Source of the DNA: Nephrotoma appendiculata
Lineage: Eukaryota > Arthropoda > Insecta > Diptera > Tipulidae
NCBI GenBank assembly: GCA_947310385.1
Contig: OX371223.1
Span: 153,194,872-153,258,871, forward strand
DNA length: 64,000 bases
Reading direction: 5' to 3'
Below, one piece after another: positions 23,601-35,545 of this stretch. Under the pieces are notes generated by a model. The model was not told where the DNA came from, ran no database searches, and saw nothing but the letters and a program-made list of their open reading frames with translations. The translations under genes were made by a program, and so were the position numbers. Numbering within the stretch: position 1 is the stretch's first letter; each line of letters begins with the position of its first letter.

Positions 23601-24089
23601 GAACCCAGCTGTGCTCAGATGTGAGCAGGGCGAGGTTATACATCACAAAATGCCCCGAAACAAAAAAACACCATCAATCACACATCGCCGCACTCGCAAT
23701 CGAATTCGCACGGCAAGTACATCTATACTACAAGTGCTTAGATGGCCCGGGAGTGGGATCTATGTAAGTGTGCAGAACATAAATCGCGCAAATCCACAAA
23801 TCAAGGAGGAGATCGAACGGTGGATGAATGGGAGTCAAAATTGATCACGCCATGATCTTTAAGAGACATTTCTTTAGTAAAACCGACGTTACACATTATA
23901 CAGAAATGATGACATGAGTAGCAATCATTTGCCTTCATATTTAAAAATAAGAGCCAACTTTTACCTATTTCCAATAGACAACCAAGAAGAAGAAGAACCC
24001 CCACTTAAAATCAACTACTGTGGCGAAAAATACTACCAGAAGAAGACCGCCGAAATCCCGCAACGATTGATTTGATGATCAGTGCTGCG

Positions 24090-25200
24090 CCTGATTGTAA
24101 TTTAGCTTGAACCTAATAATGCTGGCCAGATCCACATAAAGCTAGCCGGGACAATGTCACCCGAAACTAACTATGGTACATATACAGATTGCACAATGTA
24201 CTTTAGATGGTCGTGCAACATATACAATTTCAGCCGGAAACATTCTAATGTCACAAGGAAAAACTACAATGTCAACTGAATCCATATGACGCCAGCCGGA
24301 ACTATGCTAGTAGAACAAAACATCTGCAACTAGCAAAAATATTAAGCCAACTGAAACCATTGAAAATAACCCGGAATTGCATTTTTACCAGCTAGAAGCG
24401 TTTTAAGCTAGCACTATGAGCACTTTGCGATTTAAATGGTTTTAAACTTTCAGCCGGAGACATAGTTTGGCTAGAACCAAAACTATGTAAGCCGGAACCA
24501 CATTAAGACACTAAGATTCAAACAAATATGGCACAAGTACCACAATGCATTGTCCCTGACCAGCCGGACCCATGCTATACCCGCCAGAATCGTTAAAATC
24601 TTGTGCAATATATACTTTAGATGGTTGTGCAACATATAAACGTTCAGACGAAACAATAACAATATCACTCGAAACCACTACAATGTTAGCTGACTACATC
24701 ACAAGTAGATAATGCGGAACCATTGTTAAGCCAGCTGGGGCTCATTTATAGCCAACCGGGACCATAGTTTTATTATACTGAACCATTTTATGACTGCGCA
24801 ATGAACTGATTGCGCCACAGATAAGCTTACAACCTCAACTATGACAATGTGAGCCGGAACCAATTGAAACTACCCGCAGAACCATACCAGTCAAAACAAG
24901 ACAAACTACATCACAAGGGGAACAATTAAGACCAATATTATTGTGACCTATCTGCTTTATCAGGCTGAACAGGTTATAAAGTCAGACAAAACAATTTAAA
25001 GTCAACCGAATCAGAGTATTATCAGTCGGAACCATTAGAAACTAGCACATCTGAGCACAATGTTTATTTTAGAAGGTTTAGTGCAACATATAAACTTTTA
25101 ACCGAAACCATACCAATGTCATCCGGAGCCACTACAATGTCAGTTGGATTTATATAGCATCATATGCAAAACATATAAAGCCAGCTGGAACAGGAGTTTT
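24090..25200. repeat. degenerate array with AGCCGGAACC core
   Basis: AGCCGGAACC-like words recur every few tens of bases (for example near 24232, 24295, 24452, 24490, 24853, with variants between). A longer block, ACTTTAGATGGTYGTGCAAC, recurs near 24201 and 24622 and in diverged form near 25060, giving a higher-order period of roughly 420-440 bp. No coding frame spans it. Confidence 0.65.
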
Positions 25201-27241
25201 ACTTGTCGAAATTACCACCAAAAAACATTTCAGCCGTTGTACTATTTTCCCGCATTATTCGCAAGAATAGGAATGCCTCTTCGTGTTTCACTTCACTTAT
25301 ATTTACTTCGCTATAACCTATTGAAGTACTCGTACAGAGCCACTTCGATCACCTCCGTGCGATTCGTAGTGGTTTTTGTTGTAAAAAATGTTATTTTATA
25401 AAAATCACTCAAAACTATTTACAAAAATTAAATGTTTTCTACTTATACGTAGTGTAGAAATATTTGTGTTTTTTTTTTAAATTTTTAAATATTAGTATGA
25501 AAGTACAATCTTGTGTGTTTTGAGTGTTTTTCAATTATAGGGAATTATAGACCTCAGTGTATATTTTGGCATAAACTTCACTACGAATGAAATTATTTAT
25601 TTATAGAATCAATTCAATACAATTGTACCCGTATATACGACTACAAATGTTTGTGCGATACCTCGATAGATGCATACGTCAAAATTTTTCGAAAATCATC
25701 ATATTTATAGAGTAATTCGATAATCTTTCATTTACGTATAGTGTAGCGGAAAATTGGAAAAATATTGTAAAAATTTCATTTTCCTTAAGTGAAAAACAAA
25801 ATTCTTCTTGCTTTTGCCTTATTCTTCAATGTTCTAGAAAAAAAAATACTTTTATAGCAAATTTGGATATTATACTCGTACCTATGTGTGGTTAATGATG
25901 TTGAAAGTATTACAAAAATTGTAAAATGCTCATTTTCGATAAACATTTTAGTCCTAGGGGTACTTTAGATGCACAGCTGTTTCATTATACGCGCATTTGG
26001 CAATTCATGATTTTAAATTTGGTTAAATCGCACCAAACCGATATCGTTATCGTTATGAATACACGGATCTCCCATTTCCTACATAAAGCTATTTTAAAAG
26101 CCACCTTAAACGCAAATCGGAAAGGTATAACGAGGGAAATATGAACGACAGACGGGTGTAAATTAATTTAAAAATTGCTTCAGGTGGAAAACAAAATCGT
26201 GTTTCGTACAAAATCATTAACAAAGTATTTTGTATTGTGCGCTACTGTTAGGAAAATTGATTGAAATTTTAATTAATGATTTTGAATAAAGTGGTAATTT
26301 GACTGTGTGATAGAGACTGATGTAATCTCGCCTTTGTGCTTATTTTACAGAATTTTTCTTTTTATGTGCTTAGAGCGATTTAGCGTAATTGAATATTTTT
26401 AGGCATCGATCGGTATATCTATCGGTTGTAAATGGTTAAACCTGCGTTAACAGATATCTTTATAATATAATTCGTATATGTATAACCAAAATAAACCGAG
26501 GAAAGATATAAATCTCTCCTGATAAAAGGTTAATTTTATTACAAAATGTGTAGTGTATCTTTGAATGCCAACTCTATAAATTTTGTTATTTACGGATTTA
26601 TAGCCCGATACACCAATTTATTCTCCTTTTTCCAAATACGTTCTGAGTGAAATGGTTTTCTATGGAGGTTAAGATAATAGAATTTTAACATTTCGACACT
26701 TAAAAATATCGAATGGGAACAAAGAAAAAAAAATTTCAATTACGTTTCGAAATCCAAATTACTACACATATGTCTTTCAACTTTTGATCATTTCTAATCT
26801 GATAACCATTAAAAAATAAAACAAAAATAGTTAAAAATAGTTAAGATTTAACTGAACACTTAGTAACCAGGGCTGGCAACTTTCGGCTAACTTTAACAAG
26901 GTGTTGACATTACGCGGGCAGTTCATAAAGTCAGGGACTTTTTGAATAAAAGATATTTTCGGCAAAAAAGTCTTCTTGACGCCACTGCATGACTAGTTGA
27001 AATCTGCGAGTCAGCTGCTGAGCCGTTCGTAACAAACCTTCAGATATTAAGTTATTGTTTCGAATAAGCTGTTACATGCACTCAAGGTTTTAATCAGTTT
27101 ATGGGAAATTCTTATCAGCCGAAAAATATATTTTAATTTTCACAGGTTTAAAACTGTCTTACTATTTAACTAATTTTTGTTATCGCTTCTCCTAATTTTG
27201 AAGATATAATACAAATATTTTATTTATTATTTTATGTATAG
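25201..27241. other. AT-rich noncoding stretch
   Basis: No gene is supported. A GGCTGGCAACTTTCGGCTAA block at 26872 resembles an arm of the inverted repeat at 5651-5906. Confidence 0.4.
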
Positions 27242-27458
27242 AAAATTGGCCCCGGAGTAGTGGAAATCAACAAAACGGAGTCGTAATTGCATTCAACAAA
27301 GCATTTAAGACAGCCGCCCGTACAGTCCGTAAGAAGGAAGACGACGACTCGGTCCCCATACGTAAGAACAAATTTCACCGGGTTACGTGTGCTACGTTTT
27401 ACAATAGGTCCAACTCAACTCAGGGAATGGACGTCCTACATTTCCTCACGATATTACT
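27242..27458 (+). CDS. possible internal exon of an unrecognised gene
   Basis: An acceptor-like TTTTATGTATAG precedes and a donor-like ACT/GTAAGTGAT follows. One frame stays open through the 217 bases and reads NWPRSSGNQQNGVVIAF, then KAFKTAARTVRKKEDDDS and VTCATFYNRSNSTQ. The block is clearly richer in G+C than both flanks. It may be a host exon or a leader exon of the retroelement that starts 750 bases downstream (errantivirus env is spliced from an upstream donor). A second donor-like ACGTAAGA lies near 27360. No family is recognised. Confidence 0.25.
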
Positions 27459-28205
27459 GTAAGTGATATTTTTATTTAAATATTTGTATAAATATTTCCA
27501 AGAGTATTATACTTTCCTGTACTACTCAAAATTAGTTTTATGAAAAATAATAAGTGAATAAAAACGAAAAAAGGAAGTAGTCACAGATTAACAGAGTAAC
27601 TTAGTTTAAGAAAAAAGAATAAATCAAATAAAATTATTAAAATTTTAAATGAAAATATAAAGAAAATAATATACAAATTTTATAAAGTAGTTGATGGAAA
27701 TCCTAAATGAAAAATTAAGAAGATAAAAAATAAAAATAATAAAAATTTAGTTTTGAAATAATTGAAATAATAAAATAGAATTATCAGGATTTTATACGAA
27801 AATATAAAGAAAATAAATAAGTATAAAATTATTATAAAGTAATTGATAGAAATCTTAAAGAGAAGAAGATACAAATTTAAAAATAAAAATTTATTTTGGA
27901 AAAATTAATTAATAGAAACATAAGAATTAACGAAACGATGAAAATTTAAAATATTTTAACTTGTAAATTACTAAAAATAAGAAAAATTCTCTACATTATT
28001 AATAACCACGAATAAAACGAAATTTTCAGTAATTTCTAAATCTAAATCTAAATTTCACAGTGAAATAATTTAATTTTTTTTTATATAATTTATCAATAAT
28101 AATTTATCAATCTCGGTGATATACCGTACTATACAATCAAATTAAGTGATGTTTTTCCTACCAAATTAGCTAGTAGCTTGTGAATTTCAAACAATAGTTA
28201 TCATA
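27459..28205. other. A-rich region before gag; ~147-bp tandem duplication
   Basis: GAAAATATAAAGAAAATA recurs at 27651 and 27798, and the text after each copy corresponds loosely (TATAAAGTARTTGAT, AGAAGATA), giving two diverged 147-bp units. An errantivirus 5' LTR and serine- or lysine-type primer site would be expected here, but neither is visible. Confidence 0.45.
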
Positions 28206-29429
28206 ATGACAAGCACAGAGAATAACTTGATTCGTCCACCCGTACTTAATAGAAATACACCTGCCACTGGTTCGACTAACGAGCCCCTAAATCTTAACAT
28301 TATGACGGAACAAATAACTAGAATCGTTAGAGCGATCTTGATTAGGGATGGTAGGCAGATTCTGACAAACGAAGTTCCGAACCAAAATAACAATGACGAA
28401 ACGAACCAAACAATTAATATAAATACAGACCAAACCCTCTGATCTGGACAAGATTCCCGACATCGTAAAGAGCTTGAGAGAATTCTCCGGCCACGCCGCA
28501 GTGAGTTTAGCTCATGGAAAAAAAGCGTGGATCGTATCCTTAAGATCTACGAACATTTGAGGGGTACATCCAAATATTACGGCATTTTAAGTGTTGTTCG
28601 CAACAAAATCACCGGAAACGCTGATATAGCGCTAGAATCGTATAATACGCCTTTAAATTGGCCAAAAATTTCAAGGTGCTTAACCCTGCATTACGCAGAC
28701 AAGAGGGACATCGGAACCCTCGAATATCAAATGACAACTTTGGTGCAAGGACACCACACGATCCAAAAATTCTACCAAATAGTGTACCAACACTTGTCAC
28801 TAATTCTTAATAAATTGTCCTGTATGGACATGGGTGAGTTACTAACCAACATGACACGGGCCTATCGTGATAAAACTCTAGACACATTTATTAGAGGCTT
28901 AAAGGGCAACCACCCTTGACTGCTTAGTATCAGAGAACCGGTCGAACTACGGTAAGCTCTGTACCTCTGCCTTAAACTTCAAAACGTCGATTATAGAACT
29001 CAATATGCCATCAATTGTCAGAGAAAGGAAGTTCGTCCATCTTTGCCACCTCGGAAAAATATCGTGCAGGAATCCAAATTCCAGCAACCATTCTACCCCC
29101 AACTCGCTCATAATCCGAGCGGGCCACAACCTATTTTCGTCAGACAATTTCAACCCTTTTACAGATCGAGCCTCCCACATAACTTTCAATTTCAAAACAA
29201 ATTTCAACCACCTAATAGACCTCAATGGGCATATCTACAGAGGCACCTTCCTAGACCAGAACTAATGGAGGTCGATCGAAGCACGCGGTCGAAACAGGTA
29301 AATTACATGAATAGACCTGCACAATTCCATAATCCACCCCTACAGAAAAGAGCCTATCAATCCCAACAGATACACACCCTTAATAAAATTCAAAGAGTTT
29401 ATTACACCGAGCATGAGCCAAGCGCTTAA
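28206..29429 (+). pseudogene. errantivirus gag, frameshifted
   Basis: The N-terminal frame 28206-28442 is short and polar, and ends early. The capsid-like part is in the frame from 28527 (SYNTPLNWPKISRCLTLHYA, then DKRDIGTLEYQMTTLVQG and YQHLSLILNKLSCM) to 28919. Later parts at 29005-29429 are Pro/Gln/Asn-rich (QFQPFYRS, PPLQKRAYQSQQ), as in the C-terminal part of such gag proteins. No CCHC zinc knuckle is evident, as is usual for this lineage. At least three frame changes and stops separate the pieces. Gag would assemble the particle in the cytoplasm. Its further C-terminal acidic stretch is cut off by the inserted element at 29562. Confidence 0.75.
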
Positions 29430-29561
29430 AAAGATGCACCCCCATTAGGGCAAGGACAGGAAACCAATGAAGAAACGCATGACGAAGACTCGGACGAACA
29501 AACATTAGAAGAATATGTCGACGCTTATGATAACCCTACATACGACGAACCCGAAAATCTA

Positions 29562-31070
29562 ATGCATGTGAAGTTTATACTAAATTTATCCTAAAACAAA
29601 AAAAATGAAAAGTTAGGATTAACTTAGGAAAAACTTCACACGTCTATAAAGTGACATGAAATTTATACTATTTTATTCCTAAAATAACAAAATAATAAAA
29701 TATTTGAGCATGTGTTAGTGAATTGCCATCATTTAGGTGTTTTTGGTATATAAGTTAGGAAAAACCATTAATATTGAAGTTAAGCCTACGTATGATGTAG
29801 GTTAATCCGAAAGTTCTGTTTCTTTTAGCGAATATATTAATAGTATACGATAATGAACAAGGTATTAATTAACAAATCAGATCAATTTTAATTCCATCGG
29901 TTTCCTTGACAATAAAATTGGATAAAGACCAAATTTATAAAACCAGCAAGTTTATAAAGTTTTATTACATTTTGCATCCACTATGCCGCCCGCGGTAAGC
30001 TATGTCGTCCTCCGTTATAAAGTTCAAACTGAACTTAATAATACACAAGACTGTAGGATTTTAACATCCATTTTTGAAATTTGATGAGTAGATACAGATC
30101 TAATGAACATACTCGGCAAGCTTCATAAAGTCCTAATGAATTCTGCTTACTCTAATGGTGCCTGGAGTGCATAGCGCTCCATAATTCCTTAAGCCGTTCG
30201 GTTAGACGGCTACCACGTAATACTAAATGAGGTTGCAAGATTTTGGCATCGGTTTCCTTGACAATGCAAGCGTATCTAGGTTGCAAGCGTATCTAGAAAT
30301 ATAGAGCGCTATACACTCCTGGCACCATTAGGGTAAGTAGAATTCATTAGAACTGTATGAAACTTGCTGAGTAGATAGTCCTAGCCTAGATACGCTTCCA
30401 ATATCAAGGAAACCGATGCCAAAATCCTGCAACCTCATTTAGTATTACGTAGTAACCGTCTAACCGGACGGCTTAAAGAATTATGGAGCGGTATGCACTC
30501 TAGGCACCATTAGGGTAGGTAGAATTCATTAGAACTTTATGAAACTTGCTGACTAGATAGTCTTTACCTAGATACGCTTCCATTATCAAGGAAACCGATG
30601 CCAAAATCCTGCAACCTCATTTAGTATTACGTAGTAACCGTCTAACCGGACGGCTTAAAGAAATATGGAGCGCTATGCACTCCAGGCACCATTAGAGTAA
30701 GTAGAATTCATTAGAACTTTATGAAACTTACTTAACATATAGTTTTATGGTCTGTTAGTTTTTGTTATAATTAATAAATCCATTGCCATACTGGTGATAA
30801 TTTATTTTCCCTAGCTCGTTATTTGATTTAATTTTTTTCTGCTTTTTGCTTCGTCAATTTTTCCAATTTGTATTCAGTATATTTGAAATATGGTTAAATT
30901 TTATTTTTGAGCAAAATCTTTTTATACTACATCTTCGGTATATTAAAATTTATATGCATTGTATTTTCTTAAATTTTAATGAAGCGCCTAAATGATGACA
31001 TTACACATACCAACGCAAAAAAAAATTATTTTGAGTTTTAGGATAAATTTAGTATAAACTTCACATCGGT
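29562..31070. mobile_element. 1.5-kb foldback DNA element inserted between gag and protease
   Basis: The element is flanked by an exact 8-bp duplication AAAATCTA (29554-29561 and 31071-31078). Its ends are ATGCATGTGAAGTTTATAC and, inverted, ACCGATGTGAAGTTTATAC; a 32-bp perfect inverted repeat starts at ATGTGAAG (29566 and 31066). The interior has a 182-bp unit in tandem (about 30330-30730) plus an inverted copy (about 30090-30280). No protein is encoded. The termini match the other foldback elements at 47973, 52483 and 52500. The 8-bp duplication would fit hAT, P or Merlin-like transposases, but the end sequence does not match ones I know. Confidence 0.85.
30090..30735. repeat. 182-bp units, two direct and one inverted
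   Basis: AAAATCCTGCAACCTCATTT occurs at 30421 and 30603 (182 bases apart). The inverted form AAATGAGGTTGCAAGATTTT begins near 30224. GGAAACCGATGCC and CACCATTAGRGTAAGTAGAA repeat in register. The palindromic layout means this part can fold back on itself. Confidence 0.85.
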
Positions 31071-31094
31071 AAAATCTAGAAGATATATATTTTT

Positions 31095-31260
31095 TAGATT
31101 AAGGCGCTCTTCGCTTCCTTATTATGAATTTAGAATTAGGAACGGAGAGATTCTAAAATTTCTTATTGATACCGAATCAAATAAGAATTACATACAACCT
31201 TACATACAATTCCCAATAGTAAATCTTTCTTAGCCAATTCCATAGGTGGTAGTGTTAAAT
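31095..31260 (+). pseudogene. errantivirus protease remnant
   Basis: The frame after the inserted element reads LPYYEFRIRNGEILKFLIDT, then ESNKNYIQPYI. The aspartic protease active site is normally D-T/S-G; here the Gly is Glu (LIDTESN), which should abolish activity. It would have cut the gag-pol polyprotein. Confidence 0.6.
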
Positions 31261-31408
31261 AACACATCATTTTGTTATAAAGGTATTCCGAACTAATACC
31301 GTTAAACTCACATTCTATATTTTTCCTAGTCTAAAGTCGTTCAACGGCATAATCGGAAACGACTCGTTAAGGAAACTGCGAGCCGCAATCCATACCAACG
31401 AAGGGCAT

Positions 31409-32942
31409 ATGACCATTTTCCCGGACATTATAATACCACTTAAACAACATCGTACAGAGGACGTACACAACATTGATCTCAGGATCCCACATCTCGACGA
31501 CTATCAGAAACACAAACTTCTCTCCATTATAAGCAAATGCCCAAAATTATTCGCCGATCCCGATAAAAAGTTGACGTATACGACAAGAGTCAAAGGTGAA
31601 ATACGCACTACCACGGACTCTCCGGTATATTCTAGAGCATATCCCTATCCAATGGCACTAAAAGTAGAAGTTGAAAAACAGATCAATGAGTCGCTAAGAG
31701 AAGGTATAATAAGACGTTCACGGTCACCCTATAATTCTCCTGTATGGATAGTCCCTAAAAAAGAGGACGCATCAGGAGAGAAGAAATATCGAATGGTGAT
31801 AGACTATCGTAAATTAAATTCTATTACCATTGCGGATAGATATTCAATTCCCGAAATAAACGAGGTCCTTTCAAATCTCGGTAAAAATCAATATTTCACT
31901 ATAATCGATCTTAAAAGCGGGTTACCAAATACTTCTCAAAGAATCGGAAATCGAAAAACAGCTTTCTCCATCAACAACGGTAAGTTCGAATTTGTTAGAT
32001 TACCTTTAAGTCTAAAGAATGCTCCGTCCATTTTCCAAAGAACGTTAGACGACATCCTCAGAGAACATTTAGCTATAAGATGTTGCGTCTATATAGACGA
32101 CATCATCATATTTGGCAAAGATCAAAACGAACATTTCCGAAATCTAGAGCTAGTATTTAGAACCTTAGAAGCCGCTAATATGAAAAATCAATTAGATAAA
32201 TGTGAATTCCTTCGAAAGGAAGTGGAATTCTTAGGCTTTATTGTCGGAATAAATCGTAAAAAACCAAAACCAAAGAAGGTTGAGGCCATCGTCAATATAT
32301 CTCCTCCAAAAAGCCTCAAAGACTTAAGCTCCTTCTTATGTATGACACGTTATTATCGAGGCTTTGTCATGGATTACGCAAGACTTGCGAAACCCCTGAC
32401 AACCCTTTTACATGGGGAGATGGACGTGTGTCCAAAAATGCCTCAACAAATAAACTGATTCACCTCGATGAAAATGCACTAAAGGCTTTCGCGAAACTCA
32501 TAAATACACTTATCTCAGGAGAAGTAATGTGGTCCCATCCAAATTTTGACAAAGAATTCAAATTAACAACCGATGCATCTGTATACGCAATCGGAGCTGT
32601 CCTAATGCAACAAACCGACCAATAACCTTCATCTCGAGGAAACCAGAAGAAGGATATGCCACCAATGAGAAAGAAATGCTGGCAATAATATGATCTTTGA
32701 ATTCGTTGCGAAACTACCTGTATGGCTCTCGGAAGGTCATGATATTTACTGACCACCAACCTCTAACATATGCGTTTAGCAACAAGAACACTAATAGTAA
32801 AATGAAGCGTTGGAAGGCCATACTCGAGGAGTATAATTATGAGCTAACATATAAACCAGGTAAATCTAATGTTGTTACAGATTCCCTCTCTAGACTGCCA
32901 ACCCAGGACGAAATACACGCCCTAACGTCCACTCAACAGTGA
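31409..32942 (+). pseudogene. errantivirus reverse transcriptase and RNase H
   Basis: The long frame 31409-32458 contains the RT: SPYNSPVWIVPKK, YRMVIDYRKLN, RYSIPEINEVL, FTIIDLKSG, FEFVRLPLSLKNAPSIFQR and the catalytic CVYIDDIIIFG. The connection domain follows (CEFLRKEVEFLGFIV). A stop at 32456-32458 and two further frame changes separate it from the RNase H tether and RNase H text (LTTDASVYAIGAVLMQ, then MIFTDHQPLTYAF and SNVVTDSLSRLP), ending at 32942. Most catalytic residues persist, including the RT YIDD aspartates and the RNase H aspartates. The enzyme copies element RNA into DNA inside particles. Damage is limited to a few indels and stops, suggesting moderate age. Confidence 0.9.
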
Positions 32943-32994
32943 TGACAGTTCGTCTCATAATTTAATTCCAACTGTCGAAGTCGCCACAGGGAAG

Positions 32995-33365
32995 GATCGC
33001 CCCGCTCTTTTGAAAAGCTCATTGATAGGGCTCTGATTGAATACAACCACACAATTCATTCCACTACAAATAGGAAACCTGTAGAAGTATATTTCGGTCG
33101 AATGCCTAACATATACCCAGAACAATATGAAAAAGTTCGATTGAGCAACATTGAGAAGCCGAGAAAAAAACAAGAAACGGATATGAAAAATCACAACAAA
33201 CTAAGGAAACCGGTAAAGCAATATTCCCCCGGCGACTTAATTTACGTCAAATATAATAAGCGATTAGGATCAACACTAACTGTTCTTTTCGTACAAGAAA
33301 TAGTCAAAGAAAACAAAAACTCTGTCGTTATAACCAACTCAGGAAGAACCGTCCCACAAGAGTAA
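32995..33365 (+). pseudogene. C-terminal remnant of integrase; catalytic core deleted
   Basis: Directly after RNase H the text jumps to the late part of integrase: ALIEYNHTIHSTTNRKP, VEVYFGRMPN, then PVKQYSPGDLIYVKYNKRLG. The zinc-binding HHCC region and all three catalytic acids are absent, so roughly 900 bases have been deleted near 32990. Without them the copy cannot integrate. Confidence 0.75.
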
Positions 33366-33399
33366 TATTCGAAACTAAAAATACCTAAAAAAATCCTTA

Positions 33400-34730
33400 C
33401 TACAGATACTGTCTTTTTACTACAAACGCTGACGTACAGTTATTGGACTTCACAAATTCACTTATAATATCCATACATACAGGACAAGCCAAAATACAGA
33501 CTGGCAACTTTAAAATAATACACGCCATCGATTTGGACGAATACGAAAAAATTACAGCGGACATCCACACAGTTATTAATACGGAGGGACAAATCCAAAA
33601 CCTAATCGAAAATATGAAACCAAGAAAATTTAAAAGATCACTTGATTTCCTAGGCAGCATGGAAATGGGTTGCAGGAAGTCCCGACCATGAGGACTTTAT
33701 TACCACCAAACAAAAAGTAACCAATGTGCTTGAAAACAACAACAAGCAAGTAGTTATAAACAATTTGTTCATGGAAAGAACCAATTATTTGACCGCCACA
33801 AATAACGAAATAAGAAACGTGATTAAAACCGATGTAGAACTTAATGGTAAGATAATTTTAGATTTAGAATATAAAACAAAAATATTAAAAGAAGATTTAC
33901 AAAATATAAACTACGCATTATACACTGGGCAAAAGCAGGCCTTAAAGTCACTAATGCTATCTAGACAAGAAATAAAAATAGCTTTAGATACATTTAAAGA
34001 AGAAAATTTACCATTTGTTACCGCCGAAGAGGCCTTAAATTTTGCAGAAATTAAAATCATTTCTAATTACAATACTATTCTTTATATTGTAAACATTCCA
34101 ATAACAGATCATAAAACCTATCAAAAGATTATATTAAAGCCAGTAAAAAGAAACAAGATTGCTACCGAAGTATTGCATGAAAATATTATAAGGATTGATA
34201 ACGAAATTTTTGCTTTAAAACAAGAGTGTAAAACTTTTAACTTTGTTTCTATATGTAATTCAAAAAACATAGTTAATCTGTGTTCCGAATATCTTTAAAA
34301 GTCTTTTCGCGAAATGCAACGTCACAAACACTCAACATATCCCAACTGTAAAAGAAATCTCTCAAGGAATAATCCTCCTAAACAATTTCAATGGTACAAT
34401 TCTCATAGGGACTTTGTCCCAAAAATTAAACGGTACATTTCTCATTAAGTTCAATAACCTCACACTCCATATCGACGGCAAGTCACTCATTTCCAGAGAA
34501 GAATAAAAACTTCAAGTCCTCCCAGAATATTACATCCACTTCCGAGTGAGGCGGAAATAAAAAAATCCTATCGTTAGAAATGTTGGACGAACTCCACATT
34601 AATAACACTGATGCAATAGAAATGTTGCAGACAGATTCCAACATTAACAAATTTTCAAGCTACGCATTCATTATTATCGCAGGGCTGATGTTTTTTGCAA
34701 TAATCTAACTATGCCTAAAGCAAAGACTCA
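33400..34730 (+). pseudogene. errantivirus env-like region, broken
   Basis: Two main frames (33443-33691 and 33726-34298) and shorter later ones hold env-like sequence. The first ends near a basic, furin-type cleavage context followed by a Gly/Leu/Phe-containing stretch, as in errantivirus envelopes; the second is a long helical, Asn/Lys/Glu-rich ectodomain. Near 34660-34710 a shifted frame has a hydrophobic membrane-anchor segment. At least one frameshift (about 33670-33720) and stops after 34298 mean no full product. The position, after integrase and before the polypurine tract, is the usual one. Confidence 0.65.
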
Positions 34731-34837
34731 ATTTAGAGCAGCTACACAACTTGTAATGAATCTAGATGCTCACAGTACTTCAAAGATGAAACTTAACGAT
34801 ATCCCATATTTTTAAGCGATCGTGGACAATCACATTT

Positions 34838-35125
34838 AAGCCCGGAGGAGTTAACACTTCAACAATTATAACGCGCATAAAACATGCCTACTCTTATTTC
34901 ACAACCCCAGACAGACGTTCCTGTAAGGTAATTGTACTCTTTTAGCACGTTGCAACTCGCAAGTGGAAAATTTTCATTATAACGTATTTTTCCTCTAATA
35001 AGCATAATAAGCATTTTCGTTATCAAACAATATAATTTACCTTATGTAGAAACTTAGAATAAGAATTCAGTTGTAAATTTATTGTAGAATAATAAAATTG
35101 AGGTTTGACCTCGAATAAAAAAATA
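34838..35125 (+). repeat. polypurine tract and partial 3' LTR
   Basis: CCCGGAGGAGTTAACAC (34841-34857) looks like the polypurine primer followed by an LTR starting AGTTAACA. Downstream are polyadenylation-type AATAAA words (near 35089 and 35115) and a small palindrome GAGGTTTGACCTC. The right boundary cannot be fixed without the 5' LTR. Confidence 0.5.
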
Positions 35126-35199
35126 TTTTTTTTTGATTTTAATAATCTAAAAAGATTAACCTATACACTATTTGTATGAACTTTTCAGTCCACGAGAAA

Positions 35200-35545
35200 G
35201 CTCTTTTGTAAGGGTGCCACGCTTGCTAACATTGGACCAAAAACAGCGCCGATGATTCGGACCACTGTTTGGAGCTGTTTGACCGCAATAAATAGCATGT
35301 TTTGAGTCGATATGTAGCCCAAACATGGATCAACCATTTCACTTCAAAATTAAAACGTCAGTCAACTAAGTGAATAGCAAACAGTTAAGCTGTAAAAAAA
35401 ATGTTGGCCTTATTCAGCGACTACTACCTGTTCGCAGACCAAAATGCTCCAGAAAAAGAGATTTGCGTTAAATGCTGAAGTCATATCCTATAAAAAACGT
35501 TTATTTTGTAAAAAAGGCATCGTAAGAAAACTAGTCGTTTGTACA
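35200..35545 (+). pseudogene. mariner transposase relic, internally deleted
   Basis: The first block reads DDSDHCLELFDRNK and later LSRYVAQTWINHF, then SKLKRQSTK, matching the region around the first catalytic Asp of mariner (the MDETW motif is damaged). After a deletion the text is SDYYLFADQ and, in a shifted frame, KKRFALNAEVIS, the segment after the third Asp. It differs from the intact mariner at 62029 and seems to be an older lineage. Confidence 0.6.

Larger units (their letters stand above)
28206..35125 (+). mobile_element. defective errantivirus-type Ty3/gypsy element (17.6/297-like)
   Basis: Order on the plus strand: gag, (inserted DNA element 29562-31070), protease, RT, RNase H, remnant of integrase, env-like region, polypurine tract and part of a 3' LTR. 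The layout and the gag and env text match insect endogenous retroviruses of the 17.6/297 type. Gag, pol and env are each broken by frameshifts or stops, the integrase core is deleted, and no 5' LTR was found, so it cannot replicate alone. Confidence 0.85.

Noticed and set aside
29562..31070. Helitron as the identity of the insert in the errantivirus
   Set aside because: It has perfect terminal inverted repeats and a target duplication, neither of which Helitrons have.
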